Under the pieces are notes generated by a model. The model was not told where the DNA came from. It made no database searches and worked only from the letters and a program-made list of their open reading frames with translations. Shown here piece after piece: positions 17,899 to 26,788 of a stretch of 64,000 nucleotides of DNA. The first letter of the stretch is position 1. Every line of letters starts with the position of its first letter. The stretch lies in contig JAIXUC010000020.1 of assembly GCA_027483665.1 (NCBI GenBank), positions 1 through 64,000 on the forward strand. Reading direction: 5' to 3'. The position numbers were made by a program, and so were the translations under genes. Source of the stretch: Comamonadaceae bacterium. GTDB lineage: Bacteria > Pseudomonadota > Gammaproteobacteria > Burkholderiales > Burkholderiaceae_C.

Positions 17899-18004
17899 GT
17901 GCTGGGTGGCCTTGATGGCCTTGAGAGGAGTCTCGGTTGGCCCCGACAGGGCCTTGCCGAATGAGAGGGGAGATCGGCTGGAATTGTAGGAGGCACCCGC
18001 GTGC

Positions 18005-18346
18005 TCACCAGCCCCAGCCGATGTGCAGCGGCAGGTACACCGCCATGCCGACGACGATGGTGCCCAGCACGCCGCGGCGAAAGAAGAACCAGGTGGCGCC
18101 TGCCAAGGCCGCCATCCAGCGCGCGTCCTGCCAAGTGCCGATCAGCTGGCCCTGCGCCATCACGATCTCGGGCACGATCACCGCAGAGAGCGCCGCCAGT
18201 GGCGCGTATTGCAGGCCACGCTGCACCCAGTGCGGCAGCGTCCAGGGCTTGGACGAAATGAAAAACAAGGAGCGCGTGATGACGGTCACGCAGGCCAAGC
18301 CCGCGATGATCAGCATGGTGCTCCAGTCGGTGACGTTGGGTTCCAT
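18005..18346 (-). CDS. azlD: AzlD-family subunit of branched-chain amino acid exporter
   Basis: Small inner-membrane subunit that pairs with AzlC in branched-chain amino acid (or analogue) export. The 113-residue product has about four hydrophobic helices and the family sequence [12 protein letters not shown] followed by [19 protein letters not shown]. The ATG at 18346 ([13 protein letters not shown]) leaves four bases after the azlC stop; an ATG at 18364 would overlap azlC and add MPRTEK. The azlC-azlD pair lies directly after fmt in the same orientation. Confidence 0.87.
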   Translation of the reverse strand: MEPNVTDWSTMLIIAGLACVTVITRSLFFISSKPWTLPHWVQRGLQYAPLAALSAVIVPEIVMAQGQLIGTWQDARWMAALAGATWFFFRRGVLGTIVVGMAVYLPLHIGWGW

Positions 18347-18350
18347 TTTT

Positions 18351-19097
18351 TCAGTGCGTGGCATCAGCGCGCTCGCGCTGTCCCAGCGGGGTTTTTTCGA
18401 GCATCAAGCAAATGGCCACAGCGGCTGCGATGGCCACCAAGATGTTGAGCTTGAATGGCAAAGCAAAAGCCGCCACGGCAGCGCAGCCAGCCACACCGGC
18501 TGAGACCAAGCGCAGCCGCGTGGAAACCAGCGAACAGCTCATGCCCACCAACGCCAAGATGCCCGCAAAGCCCAGGCCCCATTCCGTGGGCACGACGTTG
18601 CCCAACACGATGCCCAGCACGCTGGCTGCTGTCCAGCCGAACCAGTTCACCGCGGTGTTGCCCATCAGGTAGGCGTCGCGGGCAGCGCGCTCTTCATCGG
18701 TTTGGCCAGGCGTCGGGTAGTTTTGCGTGAACATGACGTAGCTCATGTCGGCAATCACATAACCGGTCATCAAGCGGCGCCACAGGGGCAAATGCATCAT
18801 GTAGGCGCGCAGGTGAACGCTGAAGACGACAAAGCGCAGGTTGACGCAAAAGCTGGTGGCCAAGATCACCCAGAACGGCGCGCCTGCGGCCAGCAAAGGC
18901 ATGGCGGCCAGCTGAGAGCTGCCGGCGTAGACCACGGTGCCCATGAACAGCGCTTCCCACACGCTCATGCCGGACTTGATCATGGCCACGCCGGTCATCA
19001 GGCCCCAGGCTGCGATGCCGGGCGCGACCGGCATCATGTCTTGGGCGCCGCGGCGGAATTCCGGATGGGCGCGCATAGCGCTAGAGAAGAACAGCAT
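18351..19097 (-). CDS. azlC: AzlC-family branched-chain amino acid exporter subunit
   Basis: Large inner-membrane subunit of the AzlCD/LIV-E-type exporter, 248 residues. The family sequences AALFMGTVVYAGSSQLAAM-like stretch (EALFMGTVVYAGSSQLA), SFCVNLRFVVFSVHL and LMTGYVIADMSYVMF are visible across about seven helices. The ATG at 19097 lies two bases after the fmt stop, so it is almost certainly translated from the def-fmt message; ATG 19076 (MRAHPEFRRG) is an alternative. Export of valine, leucine or a related amino acid is inferred from the family. Confidence 0.88.
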   Translation of the reverse strand: MLFFSSAMRAHPEFRRGAQDMMPVAPGIAAWGLMTGVAMIKSGMSVWEALFMGTVVYAGSSQLAAMPLLAAGAPFWVILATSFCVNLRFVVFSVHLRAYMMHLPLWRRLMTGYVIADMSYVMFTQNYPTPGQTDEERAARDAYLMGNTAVNWFGWTAASVLGIVLGNVVPTEWGLGFAGILALVGMSCSLVSTRLRLVSAGVAGCAAVAAFALPFKLNILVAIAAAVAICLMLEKTPLGQRERADATH

Positions 19098-19099
19098 GC

Positions 19100-20143
19100 T
19101 CAGTGGTGAAGTGAGGCAGCGCCCAGCCGGTCGCCGGGCTGCAGCGTGTTGCCGCGCAGCCAGTCTGCCAGACCCGAACGCTTGGCCCCAGCGCGCTGCA
19201 GCTCGCCAAGACACACCACGCCCGCGCCGCAAGCCACGCGCACGAACTGTGAGTCCACTGTCAGCACGGTGCCAGGCTTGGGGTTGGCCGTGTCAGACGT
19301 GCTGTTGCTGGCGAAGGCTGAGGTGTCGGCCTCTTCTGCATGGGCATGCCAAAGCTTCAGCAGCTCGCCGCGCCACAGGGTTTGCGCGCCCGGTGCGGGG
19401 TTGAGTGCACGCACGGTGCGGGCGATGCGGTGCGCGTCTTGCGTCCAGTCAACGACGGCTTCTGCTTTGTCGATCTTGGCGGCGTAGCAAACGCCCTCGG
19501 CGGGTTGTGGCTGCGGCTGCAGCGCGCCTTGTTCTGCCAGTGCCAGGGCGCGCAGGATGAGACCAGCGCCCTGCTGCGCCAAACGGTCGTGCAAGCTGGC
19601 CGTGGTGTCGGCGGCTGGGCCGCTTTGGGAAATGGGCAGGGCCTCGGCCAAGAGCATGTCGCCGGTGTCCAGCCCCGCGTCCATCTGCATGATGGTCACG
19701 CCGGTCTCGGCGTCACCCGCCTGAATGGCGCGGTGTATGGGTGCGGCACCGCGCCAGCGCGGCAACAAAGAAGCGTGGATGTTCAGGCAACCCAGACCCA
19801 GTCCCCCGCCGCTGCGGTCGGCCATGAACTGTAGGACCCAGCCGGGCAAGATGAGCCCGTAGGCAGCCACCACCATGGCGTCGGCTTCGGCCTGTGCAAA
19901 GGCAAGCCGTGCCGAGGCTGCGTCTTCGGGATAGCGGCCATCGGTGCGCAGGCTTCTGGGCTGGGCCACCGGAACACCGTGGGCCAGCGCCCACTGCTTG
20001 ACGGGCGAGGCCTGAAGCTGCATGCCCCGCCCCGCAGGTCGGTCGGGCTGTGTGAGCACCAGCGCCACGTGGTGGCCGCCCGAGTGCAGCGCCTCCAGTG
20101 CGGTTTGCGCAAAAACCGGGGTTCCAGCGAATATGAGCCTCAA
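19100..20143 (-). CDS. fmt: Methionyl-tRNA formyltransferase
   Basis: Formylates the initiator Met-tRNA using 10-formyl-tetrahydrofolate. The catalytic segment [20 protein letters not shown] contains the conserved Asn, His and SLLPxxRGxxP motif, and [17 protein letters not shown] follows. The C-terminal tRNA-binding domain ([17 protein letters not shown] onward) is complete. A TTG at 20143 would give the family-typical start [12 protein letters not shown] and has GGAG upstream; a GTG at 20176 would add 11 residues of no family character. It follows def by 45 bases (12 from the GTG), the usual def-fmt operon. Confidence 0.94.
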   Translation of the reverse strand: MRLIFAGTPVFAQTALEALHSGGHHVALVLTQPDRPAGRGMQLQASPVKQWALAHGVPVAQPRSLRTDGRYPEDAASARLAFAQAEADAMVVAAYGLILPGWVLQFMADRSGGGLGLGCLNIHASLLPRWRGAAPIHRAIQAGDAETGVTIMQMDAGLDTGDMLLAEALPISQSGPAADTTASLHDRLAQQGAGLILRALALAEQGALQPQPQPAEGVCYAAKIDKAEAVVDWTQDAHRIARTVRALNPAPGAQTLWRGELLKLWHAHAEEADTSAFASNSTSDTANPKPGTVLTVDSQFVRVACGAGVVCLGELQRAGAKRSGLADWLRGNTLQPGDRLGAASLHH

Positions 20144-20188
20144 AACATCCAGCTCCAAGCCGGCTTCACGCGGCACTCCGTGCGGGTT

Positions 20189-20713
20189 TCATGCGGCACC
20201 CCGCGCAGGTGCGGCATCTTCGCGCCGCTTGAGCATCTTGGTCTTGATGCGGTTGCGCTTGAGCGGGGACAAGTACTCGACAAACACTTTGCCCAGCAAA
20301 TGGTCCATTTCGTGCTGGATGCACACCGCCAGCAGGCCCTCGGCCGCCTCTTCGCGTGACTGGCCGTGCTCGTTGAGTGCCAGCACCCGCACCGCCGTGG
20401 CACGCTCCACGCCGTCGTAGATGCCGGGCACTGACAAGCACCCTTCGTCGCTTCGCTGGCGCTCGGGGCTCGCCCAAACCAACTCCGGGTTGATCAGCAC
20501 CAGCGGCTGGCTGCGGTCTTCAGACACATCGATCACGATCACCCGCTCGTGTACATCGACCTGGGTCGCGGCCAAGCCGATACCTTGGGCCTCGTACATG
20601 GTCTGCAGCATGTCGGCCACCAAAGTGCGCACGCGTGCATCAACCGCTTGCACCGGGCTTGCCACGCGCTGCAAGCGCGGATCGGGATACTTCAAAATCG
20701 TGAGCAATGGCAT
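20189..20713 (-). CDS. def: Peptide deformylase
   Basis: Iron/zinc hydrolase that removes the formyl group from nascent N-termini. All three motifs are present: GIGLAATQ near 45, EGCLSVP near 90 and QHEMDHLLG near 133, together giving the Cys and two His metal ligands and catalytic Glu. The 174-residue length is standard for class I. The ATG at 20713 yields [14 protein letters not shown]. The first gene of def-fmt-azlC-azlD, it diverges from the LysM gene across 307 bases. The C-terminus is basic ([13 protein letters not shown]). Confidence 0.96.
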   Translation of the reverse strand: MPLLTILKYPDPRLQRVASPVQAVDARVRTLVADMLQTMYEAQGIGLAATQVDVHERVIVIDVSEDRSQPLVLINPELVWASPERQRSDEGCLSVPGIYDGVERATAVRVLALNEHGQSREEAAEGLLAVCIQHEMDHLLGKVFVEYLSPLKRNRIKTKMLKRREDAAPARGAA

Positions 20714-21020
20714 GGTCTGCAAATAGAAAGTAGGACCTGAGCTGACGTGTCTGTTGGTTGCGCAGCGCGGCTCACACCTCGGTGCACGCTGCAAGCCACC
20801 ACGGCCGAGGCGGGCACTGACGCGCGGCCAGCACGACACTGTGCGTCGGTATTTTCGCCACTTTTTTCTCGGGCAAGGCCGTGCGCAAGTGGAAATCGTT
20901 GATCAATCAATGGCTTGAGCGCAGAATCGTGCGTAATTTATCAAGTTGGACCGATGCGCCAATGCCGGACTTGGCCGGTTCGGCGATGCATCGCGACACA
21001 TCGCGTGGGGGCAACAGGTA
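20714..21020. promoter_or_regulatory. Divergent intergenic region def / lysM
   Basis: The only gap above 300 bases. On the minus strand a TTGCCC (20871-20876) and AATACC (20848-20853), 17 bases apart, make a weak sigma-70-like candidate for def-fmt. On the plus strand the AT-richer stretch 20896-20945 containing TTGATCAATCAATGG and GTAATTTATCAAG is the likely promoter area of the LysM gene, but no convincing -35/-10 pair stands out. The rest shows no coding character. Confidence 0.35.
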
Positions 21021-22238
21021 ATGCGAGATTCGATGGAAAAAATGACAAAAGACGGCAGCGTTCCAACCTTGGTGTGGACGCTGGTCATCGCTGCAGCCTT
21101 ATGCGCAACAGCCCAGGCCCAGAATTTTCCGATTTCCCCTGCGCAGCGTGCGACGGCTCAGCAAGTGGCCCAAGGCGGCGTGCCCTTGAGCGAATTGTCG
21201 GAAACCGCGCCCGACAACTACACCGTGAAGAGCGGCGACACGCTCTGGGGAATTTCCGGTTTGTTCCTCAAAAGCCCTTGGCGCTGGCCAGAACTCTGGG
21301 GCATGAACCTCGAAGACATCCGCAACCCGCACCGCATCTATCCAGGGCAGCAGCTGTTTTTGGTCAAAGCCAATGGCCGCGCCCGCTTGAGCACCCGCGC
21401 CCCCTCCGACGACAGTGAAATTCCAACGGTGAAGGTTTCACCGCGTACCCGTGTCGAGGCTTTGTCCAGCACCTCGCTGCCCACCATCCCCTTCAACTTG
21501 ATCGAGCCGTTCCTGGCAGAGCCCCTGATCGTTGAGGAAGGCGATTTGCTCAAGGCCCCACGCATTGTTGGAACGCGTGACCAGCGGGTTTTATTGAGTC
21601 GCGGCGACCGCGGGTATGTGCGGGGCTCTGACGGTCCGCTGCTCGACCCTGGCTCTGGCAAACGCGTTTATCGGGTGTTCCGCAATGCGACTGCGCAACG
21701 CGACCCTGACACCAACGCCATCCTGGGTTATGAAGCGCAGTTCGTCGGCCGAGCCGAGCTCGTTCGCCCCGAGTCCTCCAGAGAAATCACGGGCAAGGAT
21801 GGCAAGAAACAGCTTCAGGTGGAGCCAGCCACCATCGACATCACAGCATCCAAAGAGGAAATGCGTGTGGGCGACCGCCTCGTACCCGAGCCGCCACGTG
21901 ACCTCACCAGCTTCGTACCGCGTGCGCCGGATCGCTCCATCGAAGCACGCATCGTTTCGGTCTACGGCAACGCTGTGGCCAACGCCTCGCAGAACCAGGT
22001 GGTGCTGATCAACAAAGGCACGCGCGACGGCATTGCAGCCGGGCAAGTCTTTGCGATTCTCAAAGACGGCATGGTCATGGTGGACCGCACCTCGCCTGAC
22101 AAGGCCTCCATCAAGCTGCCCAATGAGCGAAATGGTCTGCTGATGGTGTTTCGACCCTTCGACAAGATGGCCTACGCTTTGGTGCTCGACATCACCGACG
22201 CGGTCAATGTCGGCGACCGACTGGTCAATCCACGCTGA
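21021..22238 (+). CDS. LysM peptidoglycan-binding domain protein
   Basis: Exported cell-wall protein of 405 residues. A signal peptide spans residues 12-34 (LVWTLVIAAALCATAQAQ). One LysM domain lies at 67-115: it begins YTVKSGDTLWGISGLFL and ends RIYPGQQLFLVK. The long remainder is beta-rich without a recognised catalytic motif. An arrangement of this gene ahead of dprA, opposite def-fmt, is common in Burkholderiales. The ATG at 21021 is chosen because it starts just ahead of the signal peptide; ATG 21033 is also possible. A structural or accessory role at the envelope is inferred. Confidence 0.87.
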   Translation: MRDSMEKMTKDGSVPTLVWTLVIAAALCATAQAQNFPISPAQRATAQQVAQGGVPLSELSETAPDNYTVKSGDTLWGISGLFLKSPWRWPELWGMNLEDIRNPHRIYPGQQLFLVKANGRARLSTRAPSDDSEIPTVKVSPRTRVEALSSTSLPTIPFNLIEPFLAEPLIVEEGDLLKAPRIVGTRDQRVLLSRGDRGYVRGSDGPLLDPGSGKRVYRVFRNATAQRDPDTNAILGYEAQFVGRAELVRPESSREITGKDGKKQLQVEPATIDITASKEEMRVGDRLVPEPPRDLTSFVPRAPDRSIEARIVSVYGNAVANASQNQVVLINKGTRDGIAAGQVFAILKDGMVMVDRTSPDKASIKLPNERNGLLMVFRPFDKMAYALVLDITDAVNVGDRLVNPR

Positions 22239-22239
22239 G

Positions 22240-22291
22240 CGCCGTCCCGGCAGCGGACTCTTCCACGCCGTCCCGGCAGCGGGCTCTTTCT
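22240..22291. repeat. 26-bp imperfect tandem duplication after the LysM gene
   Basis: CGCCGTCCCGGCAGCGGACT and the following six bases (22240-22265) recur at 22266-22291 with two or three mismatches. The duplication begins one base after the stop codon and does not form a hairpin of terminator type. Confidence 0.8.
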
Positions 22292-22372
22292 TGATGAGCG
22301 GGTGATCCCGATCCGCCAGCACCGGGCGGACGGGGCGCCACATCTCCTTGGAGCGCCAGACACTGCGCCGCC

Positions 22373-23578
22373 ATGGACATCGAAGAACTCCCTCACTGGT
22401 TGCGGCTGGAACTGACCCCGGGCGTGGGCCCCATCGTCACTTGTCGCTTGCTAAAAGCCCTCGGCTGCGCCGAGGCGGTGTTTGCCCAAACCCAAGACGC
22501 GCTGGCCGATGTCGTAGGGCCTGCTCTGGCGCACGCGCTCAAGCAAACCCCGCCAAACCTCGCCGTGGTAACGGCCAACGCACAGGCGTGGCTCATCACC
22601 GGCCGCGCTGAACCGTGGTCTCGCCGTGTGCTCGGTTGGGCAGACCCGGACTACCCTGCGCCCTTGCTGGAGCTGCCCGACCCACCGCCGCTGCTTTGGG
22701 TGATGCAGCCAGCCAAGATGCCGCCCGGCCAGATGCCGCTGCTGTGGCCCCAAGCGTTGGCGATCGTGGGCAGCCGTAACCCCAGCGCGCAAGGCACGCT
22801 CAATGCGCAGGCTTTCGCGCGTGCTTTGTCCGACGCGGGCTGCACCATCGTGTCTGGCTTGGCTTTGGGCATCGACACGGCGGCGCACCGCGGCGCGCTG
22901 GCCAGCGCAGCAACTTGGCCCACGGTGGCCGTGGTGGGCACCGGTCTCGACCGGGTCTACCCCCGGCAAAACGCGGAACTGGCACGCGCCATCGCGCAGC
23001 GCGGTTTGATCATCAGCGAATTCATGCCCGGTACGCCGCCGCTGCCTGCGCATTTCCCGCGCCGCAACCGGCTCATAGCGGCGTTGTCACGCGGCACTCT
23101 GGTGGTGGAGGCAGCCCTGGGGTCTGGTTCGCTCATCACAGCCAAGCTGGCCGCGGACATGGGGCGCGATGTATTTGCAATTCCTGGCTCGATTCACTCG
23201 GCCACAGCACGCGGCTGTCACGCGCTGATTCGAGAGGGGGCACAACTGGTGGAGCAGGCGCAGGACATCTTGCAGGCGTTACCGGGTCTGGGACTGAGCA
23301 CCACAGGCGCTGCCCACGCCGCAGCGCGTGCAGCGCCGGCACAGGACGAGGCACCCGACACCACAGCCGATCCCGATCAATCACCAACCCCCACGTTTCA
23401 GCGCGCTGCAGCTCAGTTGCTTGTTGCACTGGGCCATGACCCAGCCGACCTCGACAGTCTGTGTGTGCGGACGGGCTTGCCTGTTGCGACGGTGCAAGCC
23501 GCGCTGCTGGAATTGGAGCTGAGCGGACGCGTTTGCAGAAGCGAAGGCGGCCACTACCTGCAATTGGTCGACATCTGA
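22373..23578 (+). CDS. dprA: DNA-processing protein DprA (Smf)
   Basis: Loads RecA onto incoming single-stranded DNA during natural transformation. The extended Rossmann domain carries GSRNPS (133-138), SGLALGID (161-168), PRRNRLIAALS and VEAALGSGSLITAKLA, all hallmark DprA segments. A SAM-like helical N-terminus and a C-terminal winged-helix domain (about 335-400) complete the 401-residue protein. The winged helix follows a disordered linker rich in Ala, Asp and Pro. It lies between the LysM gene and smg, as in related genomes. No other competence genes are in the window. Confidence 0.94.
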   Translation: MDIEELPHWLRLELTPGVGPIVTCRLLKALGCAEAVFAQTQDALADVVGPALAHALKQTPPNLAVVTANAQAWLITGRAEPWSRRVLGWADPDYPAPLLELPDPPPLLWVMQPAKMPPGQMPLLWPQALAIVGSRNPSAQGTLNAQAFARALSDAGCTIVSGLALGIDTAAHRGALASAATWPTVAVVGTGLDRVYPRQNAELARAIAQRGLIISEFMPGTPPLPAHFPRRNRLIAALSRGTLVVEAALGSGSLITAKLAADMGRDVFAIPGSIHSATARGCHALIREGAQLVEQAQDILQALPGLGLSTTGAAHAAARAAPAQDEAPDTTADPDQSPTPTFQRAAAQLLVALGHDPADLDSLCVRTGLPVATVQAALLELELSGRVCRSEGGHYLQLVDI

Positions 23579-23707
23579 CGGCCAAGCGCACACCTGACGG
23601 CAGAGCGCACGGTACCCAAGCACGCTGGCCAGGCGCGTCAGAGCACAGCCGGAAACACCGCCCAGATTCGGGCTTGGAAGCAAAAGCCCTAGGCTATATT
23701 GACCCGC

Positions 23708-24175
23708 ATGATTGATGTGTTGGTCTATGTCTACGAAAACTTCTGGGACATGCAAGCCTGTCCGCAGTCGCCCCAACTTCATCAGCGGCTGAGTTCAGTC
23801 GGGTTTGAAGCCGAGGAGATTGACGGCGCGCTGCATTGGCTAGACACCTTGCGACACAGCGCCGACGCCGCGCGTGCAGACACTTGGGACAGTTCGCCAA
23901 CCATGGCCAGCTTGCGCCTCTTTGTCGAAGACGAGCATGAACGTCTGGGGGCGCAGGGCCTGGGCTTGATCCGCGCTCTGGAAAGCGAAGGCGTGCTGGC
24001 TGCCGAATTGCGCGAGCGCGTCATGGACCAAGCGATGGCACTGGGCCAAGGCCCACTCGACCTGGACGACCTGAAGATCATGGTGCTGATGACCTGCTGG
24101 GGCAACGGCATGACACCTGACCGACGCCTGCTGGCAGCACTCGGACATGACCCTTTGCGCCGCCCCGTGCACTGA
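23708..24175 (+). CDS. smg: Smg/DUF494 family protein
   Basis: Small acidic cytoplasmic protein of unknown function, 155 residues. The opening MIDVLVYVYENFWD is the DUF494 signature, and the family is found next to dprA from E. coli to Burkholderiales. The sequence is predicted largely helical, with no catalytic motif. The ATG at 23708 gives the conserved start; a TTG nine bases earlier is in frame. In many relatives topA follows, but here the next gene is a convergent DUF1631 gene. Confidence 0.9.
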   Translation: MIDVLVYVYENFWDMQACPQSPQLHQRLSSVGFEAEEIDGALHWLDTLRHSADAARADTWDSSPTMASLRLFVEDEHERLGAQGLGLIRALESEGVLAAELRERVMDQAMALGQGPLDLDDLKIMVLMTCWGNGMTPDRRLLAALGHDPLRRPVH

Positions 24176-24222
24176 GCAGGCGTGGGCAGCACCAATGGCC
24201 AGCCCGTCTCGGGCCAAGGCAT

Positions 24223-26784
24223 TCAGCTGAGTAGACGCTCTGGGTTGGCGTCGAGCTTGGCCAGCGCATTGCGCGTGGCGCGCACTGTGAGCGACTCTTC
24301 TTCCTGGGGCACCAGCAAGCCGGCTTGCAAATAGGCAGCCAGTCGGCGCACCTGAATCAGCGCACTGCGGCCATCGGTTGAGGCAAACAGGTGCAACTGC
24401 TTGCGCTCGCTGCGCCAGGCGTACTGCACCTGGCTGATGCGACCGTTGTGGTCCAAGGTGAACCAGGTCCCGTGCTGCAGTTCATTGGCCCAGGCCAGCA
24501 TGGCAGCGCTGGGCTTGGAGCCGCCGTCCGAAATGATGTCGATGTTGGACGCGTCCATGCCGATCATCATCTCGATCGTCTCGGCATCCAGCGGCAGCTC
24601 TTCGCCACCTTCATCGCTGATGAACTCTTCCAGATTGGCCAGCCGCTTGGCCATTTGCTCGATCTGCGCCTGCGGAATGGCCTCCGTTTTGGACATGAAG
24701 GCATCCGCCAGGGTGTCGCCAATGGTCTTGATGTGCACCTCTTGCGAGTTGCCCACGATGCCCGACAACTGCATGCCCTGGCGCAAGCGCTGCAGCAGCG
24801 CGGGCAGGTCTTGAATGACGCGCGCGCGGTCGTTGCGGTTGGGTTTGGCACTGGCGGCCCAGACAAGGTCGGTGGCGCTTTTTTTCAGGGCTGCGGTATC
24901 GGCGTGCTGCGCGCCCTGGCGCACCGTGGAGACCGCCAAAACATCTGCCCAGACCTTGAAGAGGAACTCACGAATTTCGTCGCGCACAGGCACGTCTTTG
25001 AGCATGTTGCGAAGCTCGATCGTGTACTTGATGGACAGCGCCTCTTTCTGCTCGACCTGCTGGGCGACGCTGACGACCTTTTGGGCTGGACCCTTTTCTG
25101 TGAGGAACTTGGCCAGGAATTTCTGAAACTCGTCGTAGACCAACTGGTAGACGCGCCGACCGGTTTCCGGATATTGCTCGATCACCTGCACCACGCGGCG
25201 GATCTCGGTTTCCAAGGCGCTGCCGTTGATGCTGCTGGCGTCAAAGCCCATGACACATGAGCCCATGTGGTCGATGAGCTTGCGCGCCGGGTGTTGCGTG
25301 GTGCCGAAGAACTCGGGCTCGGCCAAAGCCACCCGCAGCACGGGCATTTGCAGGCGCGCAAACCACACCCGAATGGACGGCGGCAGACGCTCTTCGGCCA
25401 AGATGCTCTGGAACATGAGCGCGACGATCTCGATCGTGGCTTTCTCGGACTGTGTGCTGGCCTTCTTCTTGAGTTCGCTGGTTTTCTCTCGGAGGTCTTC
25501 CGCGACTCGAACAATGCCAGCGGGGCTGAAGTCAAGGATTTGCGTTCCACCACCAGAGGCGTGGCTCGCAAACTCACTGGACACGCGGCCTGCTGCGCTT
25601 GAAAGCCCTCCAGTCGACGCGCCTGCGGGCTGCAACGCTGCGCTGCGCGGCATCAGAGCCTGCATGAGTGCAGCGGACGGCTTGTTGGGGCGCGTCATGT
25701 CAAAGTCGGCGACCCGGTCGACCAGCAGGCGCTTGAGTTGCCCCATCACCCCTTGCGCCCTCACCCGTGCCCTTGCCAAGGGCGAATTCGCGGTCAGCAT
25801 GCGGGTTTCCTGCTCGGCATCGGGCGCCCTGTCTCCGCCCTGACGCTGCCCTCTGTCGGCAGAGCCGTAAGCGCCTGAGGGTGGTGGGCTGTAGGCGGCA
25901 GGGTCGTAACCGCCGCTGGGACCGTACCCGCCGCTGGAACCATAGCCGCCGCTGGTCCCCGAGGCAGGGTTTTGACTTGGTGCGTAATTCCCACCAGCGG
26001 GCGCATAGGCAGACCAATGGGCTCCAGGTGCAGGCCCGATGGGCGCGCCCCCGGTGATCGGCGCACTGGCAGACACCGGGGCGCTGGCCGAGTCTGGCTC
26101 TAGCCGCCCCGTGCCCGTGGGCCGAACTGCAGTCGGCGTGCGCCGCACCATCGACTTGAAGTCGATCTGCGGCATGACGCCTTTGGACACCAGTGTCTCG
26201 TTGGCTTCCTTGTAGGACTTGGTCAGCACTTCAATCAGATGCCTCTGGACGATGTCTACCACCAGCAGCCACGTGGTGCGCGTGAGTTTGGATTTCTGCC
26301 ATTGATCGACGAGCTCACGGGCGATGACCTCCGGGCGAAAGATGTCGTTGCTTGCGAGTTCTGGCGACTGCTCCAGATGCTGAATGCGCAGCTTCAGGTC
26401 GTTGAGATCCCAGGTCACTTTGTCGGTAATGGACAGGGCCAACCGAGACCAGAGGATCTTGCTTTCCACCTCGTCGTTGTCGACCAACTCCATGCCCAGA
26501 CCTAGAACCTGCCCTCGGGGCGGAGCGGGTGGCTGCTCGCTGACGCTGCGCCAGGCAGCGGGTAGCGCCTCCGAAAACAGCGTACGGTATTTTTTGAATT
26601 CCAGGAAAGCGTCTTGGCGGTCTTGCTGCTCGCGGCCATTGTTGGACTGCTCCAACAACTGACTCAGGCGCTCGCCGATTTCCTTGGCCAGTGTGGGCGC
26701 CGATTTGACCAGCCGCTCAGCGAACGCCACGCGCACCAAATGGGCGATGGAGCGCTCCGGCGTGCGGCTGGGGGGTGGAGGCAT
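24223..26784 (-). CDS. DUF1631 family protein
   Basis: Large cytoplasmic protein of 853 residues that matches DUF1631 (purine-nucleoside-phosphorylase-like naming exists in databases but has no support in the sequence). Two helical parts are separated by a disordered Gly/Tyr/Ser/Pro segment around residues 240-340 with repeats of the GGYG type. The C-terminal part, ending in WFTLDHNGRISQVQYAWRS and VRRLAAYLQAGLLV, resembles a PilZ-like barrel, so cyclic-di-GMP binding is conceivable but unproved. The ATG at 26784 lies four bases after the secF stop, which points to cotranscription with the Sec genes. Function unknown. Confidence 0.85.
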   Translation of the reverse strand: MPPPPSRTPERSIAHLVRVAFAERLVKSAPTLAKEIGERLSQLLEQSNNGREQQDRQDAFLEFKKYRTLFSEALPAAWRSVSEQPPAPPRGQVLGLGMELVDNDEVESKILWSRLALSITDKVTWDLNDLKLRIQHLEQSPELASNDIFRPEVIARELVDQWQKSKLTRTTWLLVVDIVQRHLIEVLTKSYKEANETLVSKGVMPQIDFKSMVRRTPTAVRPTGTGRLEPDSASAPVSASAPITGGAPIGPAPGAHWSAYAPAGGNYAPSQNPASGTSGGYGSSGGYGPSGGYDPAAYSPPPSGAYGSADRGQRQGGDRAPDAEQETRMLTANSPLARARVRAQGVMGQLKRLLVDRVADFDMTRPNKPSAALMQALMPRSAALQPAGASTGGLSSAAGRVSSEFASHASGGGTQILDFSPAGIVRVAEDLREKTSELKKKASTQSEKATIEIVALMFQSILAEERLPPSIRVWFARLQMPVLRVALAEPEFFGTTQHPARKLIDHMGSCVMGFDASSINGSALETEIRRVVQVIEQYPETGRRVYQLVYDEFQKFLAKFLTEKGPAQKVVSVAQQVEQKEALSIKYTIELRNMLKDVPVRDEIREFLFKVWADVLAVSTVRQGAQHADTAALKKSATDLVWAASAKPNRNDRARVIQDLPALLQRLRQGMQLSGIVGNSQEVHIKTIGDTLADAFMSKTEAIPQAQIEQMAKRLANLEEFISDEGGEELPLDAETIEMMIGMDASNIDIISDGGSKPSAAMLAWANELQHGTWFTLDHNGRISQVQYAWRSERKQLHLFASTDGRSALIQVRRLAAYLQAGLLVPQEEESLTVRATRNALAKLDANPERLLS

Positions 26785-26788
26785 GGGG

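Noticed and set aside
24176-24222. Possible terminator between smg and the DUF1631 gene
   Set aside because: No stable stem with a T-run is present in this 47-base convergent gap.
25850-26060. GGYG-type repeats that looked like a possible repeat array
   Set aside because: They are short, degenerate coding repeats in a disordered linker of the DUF1631 protein, with no spacer structure.
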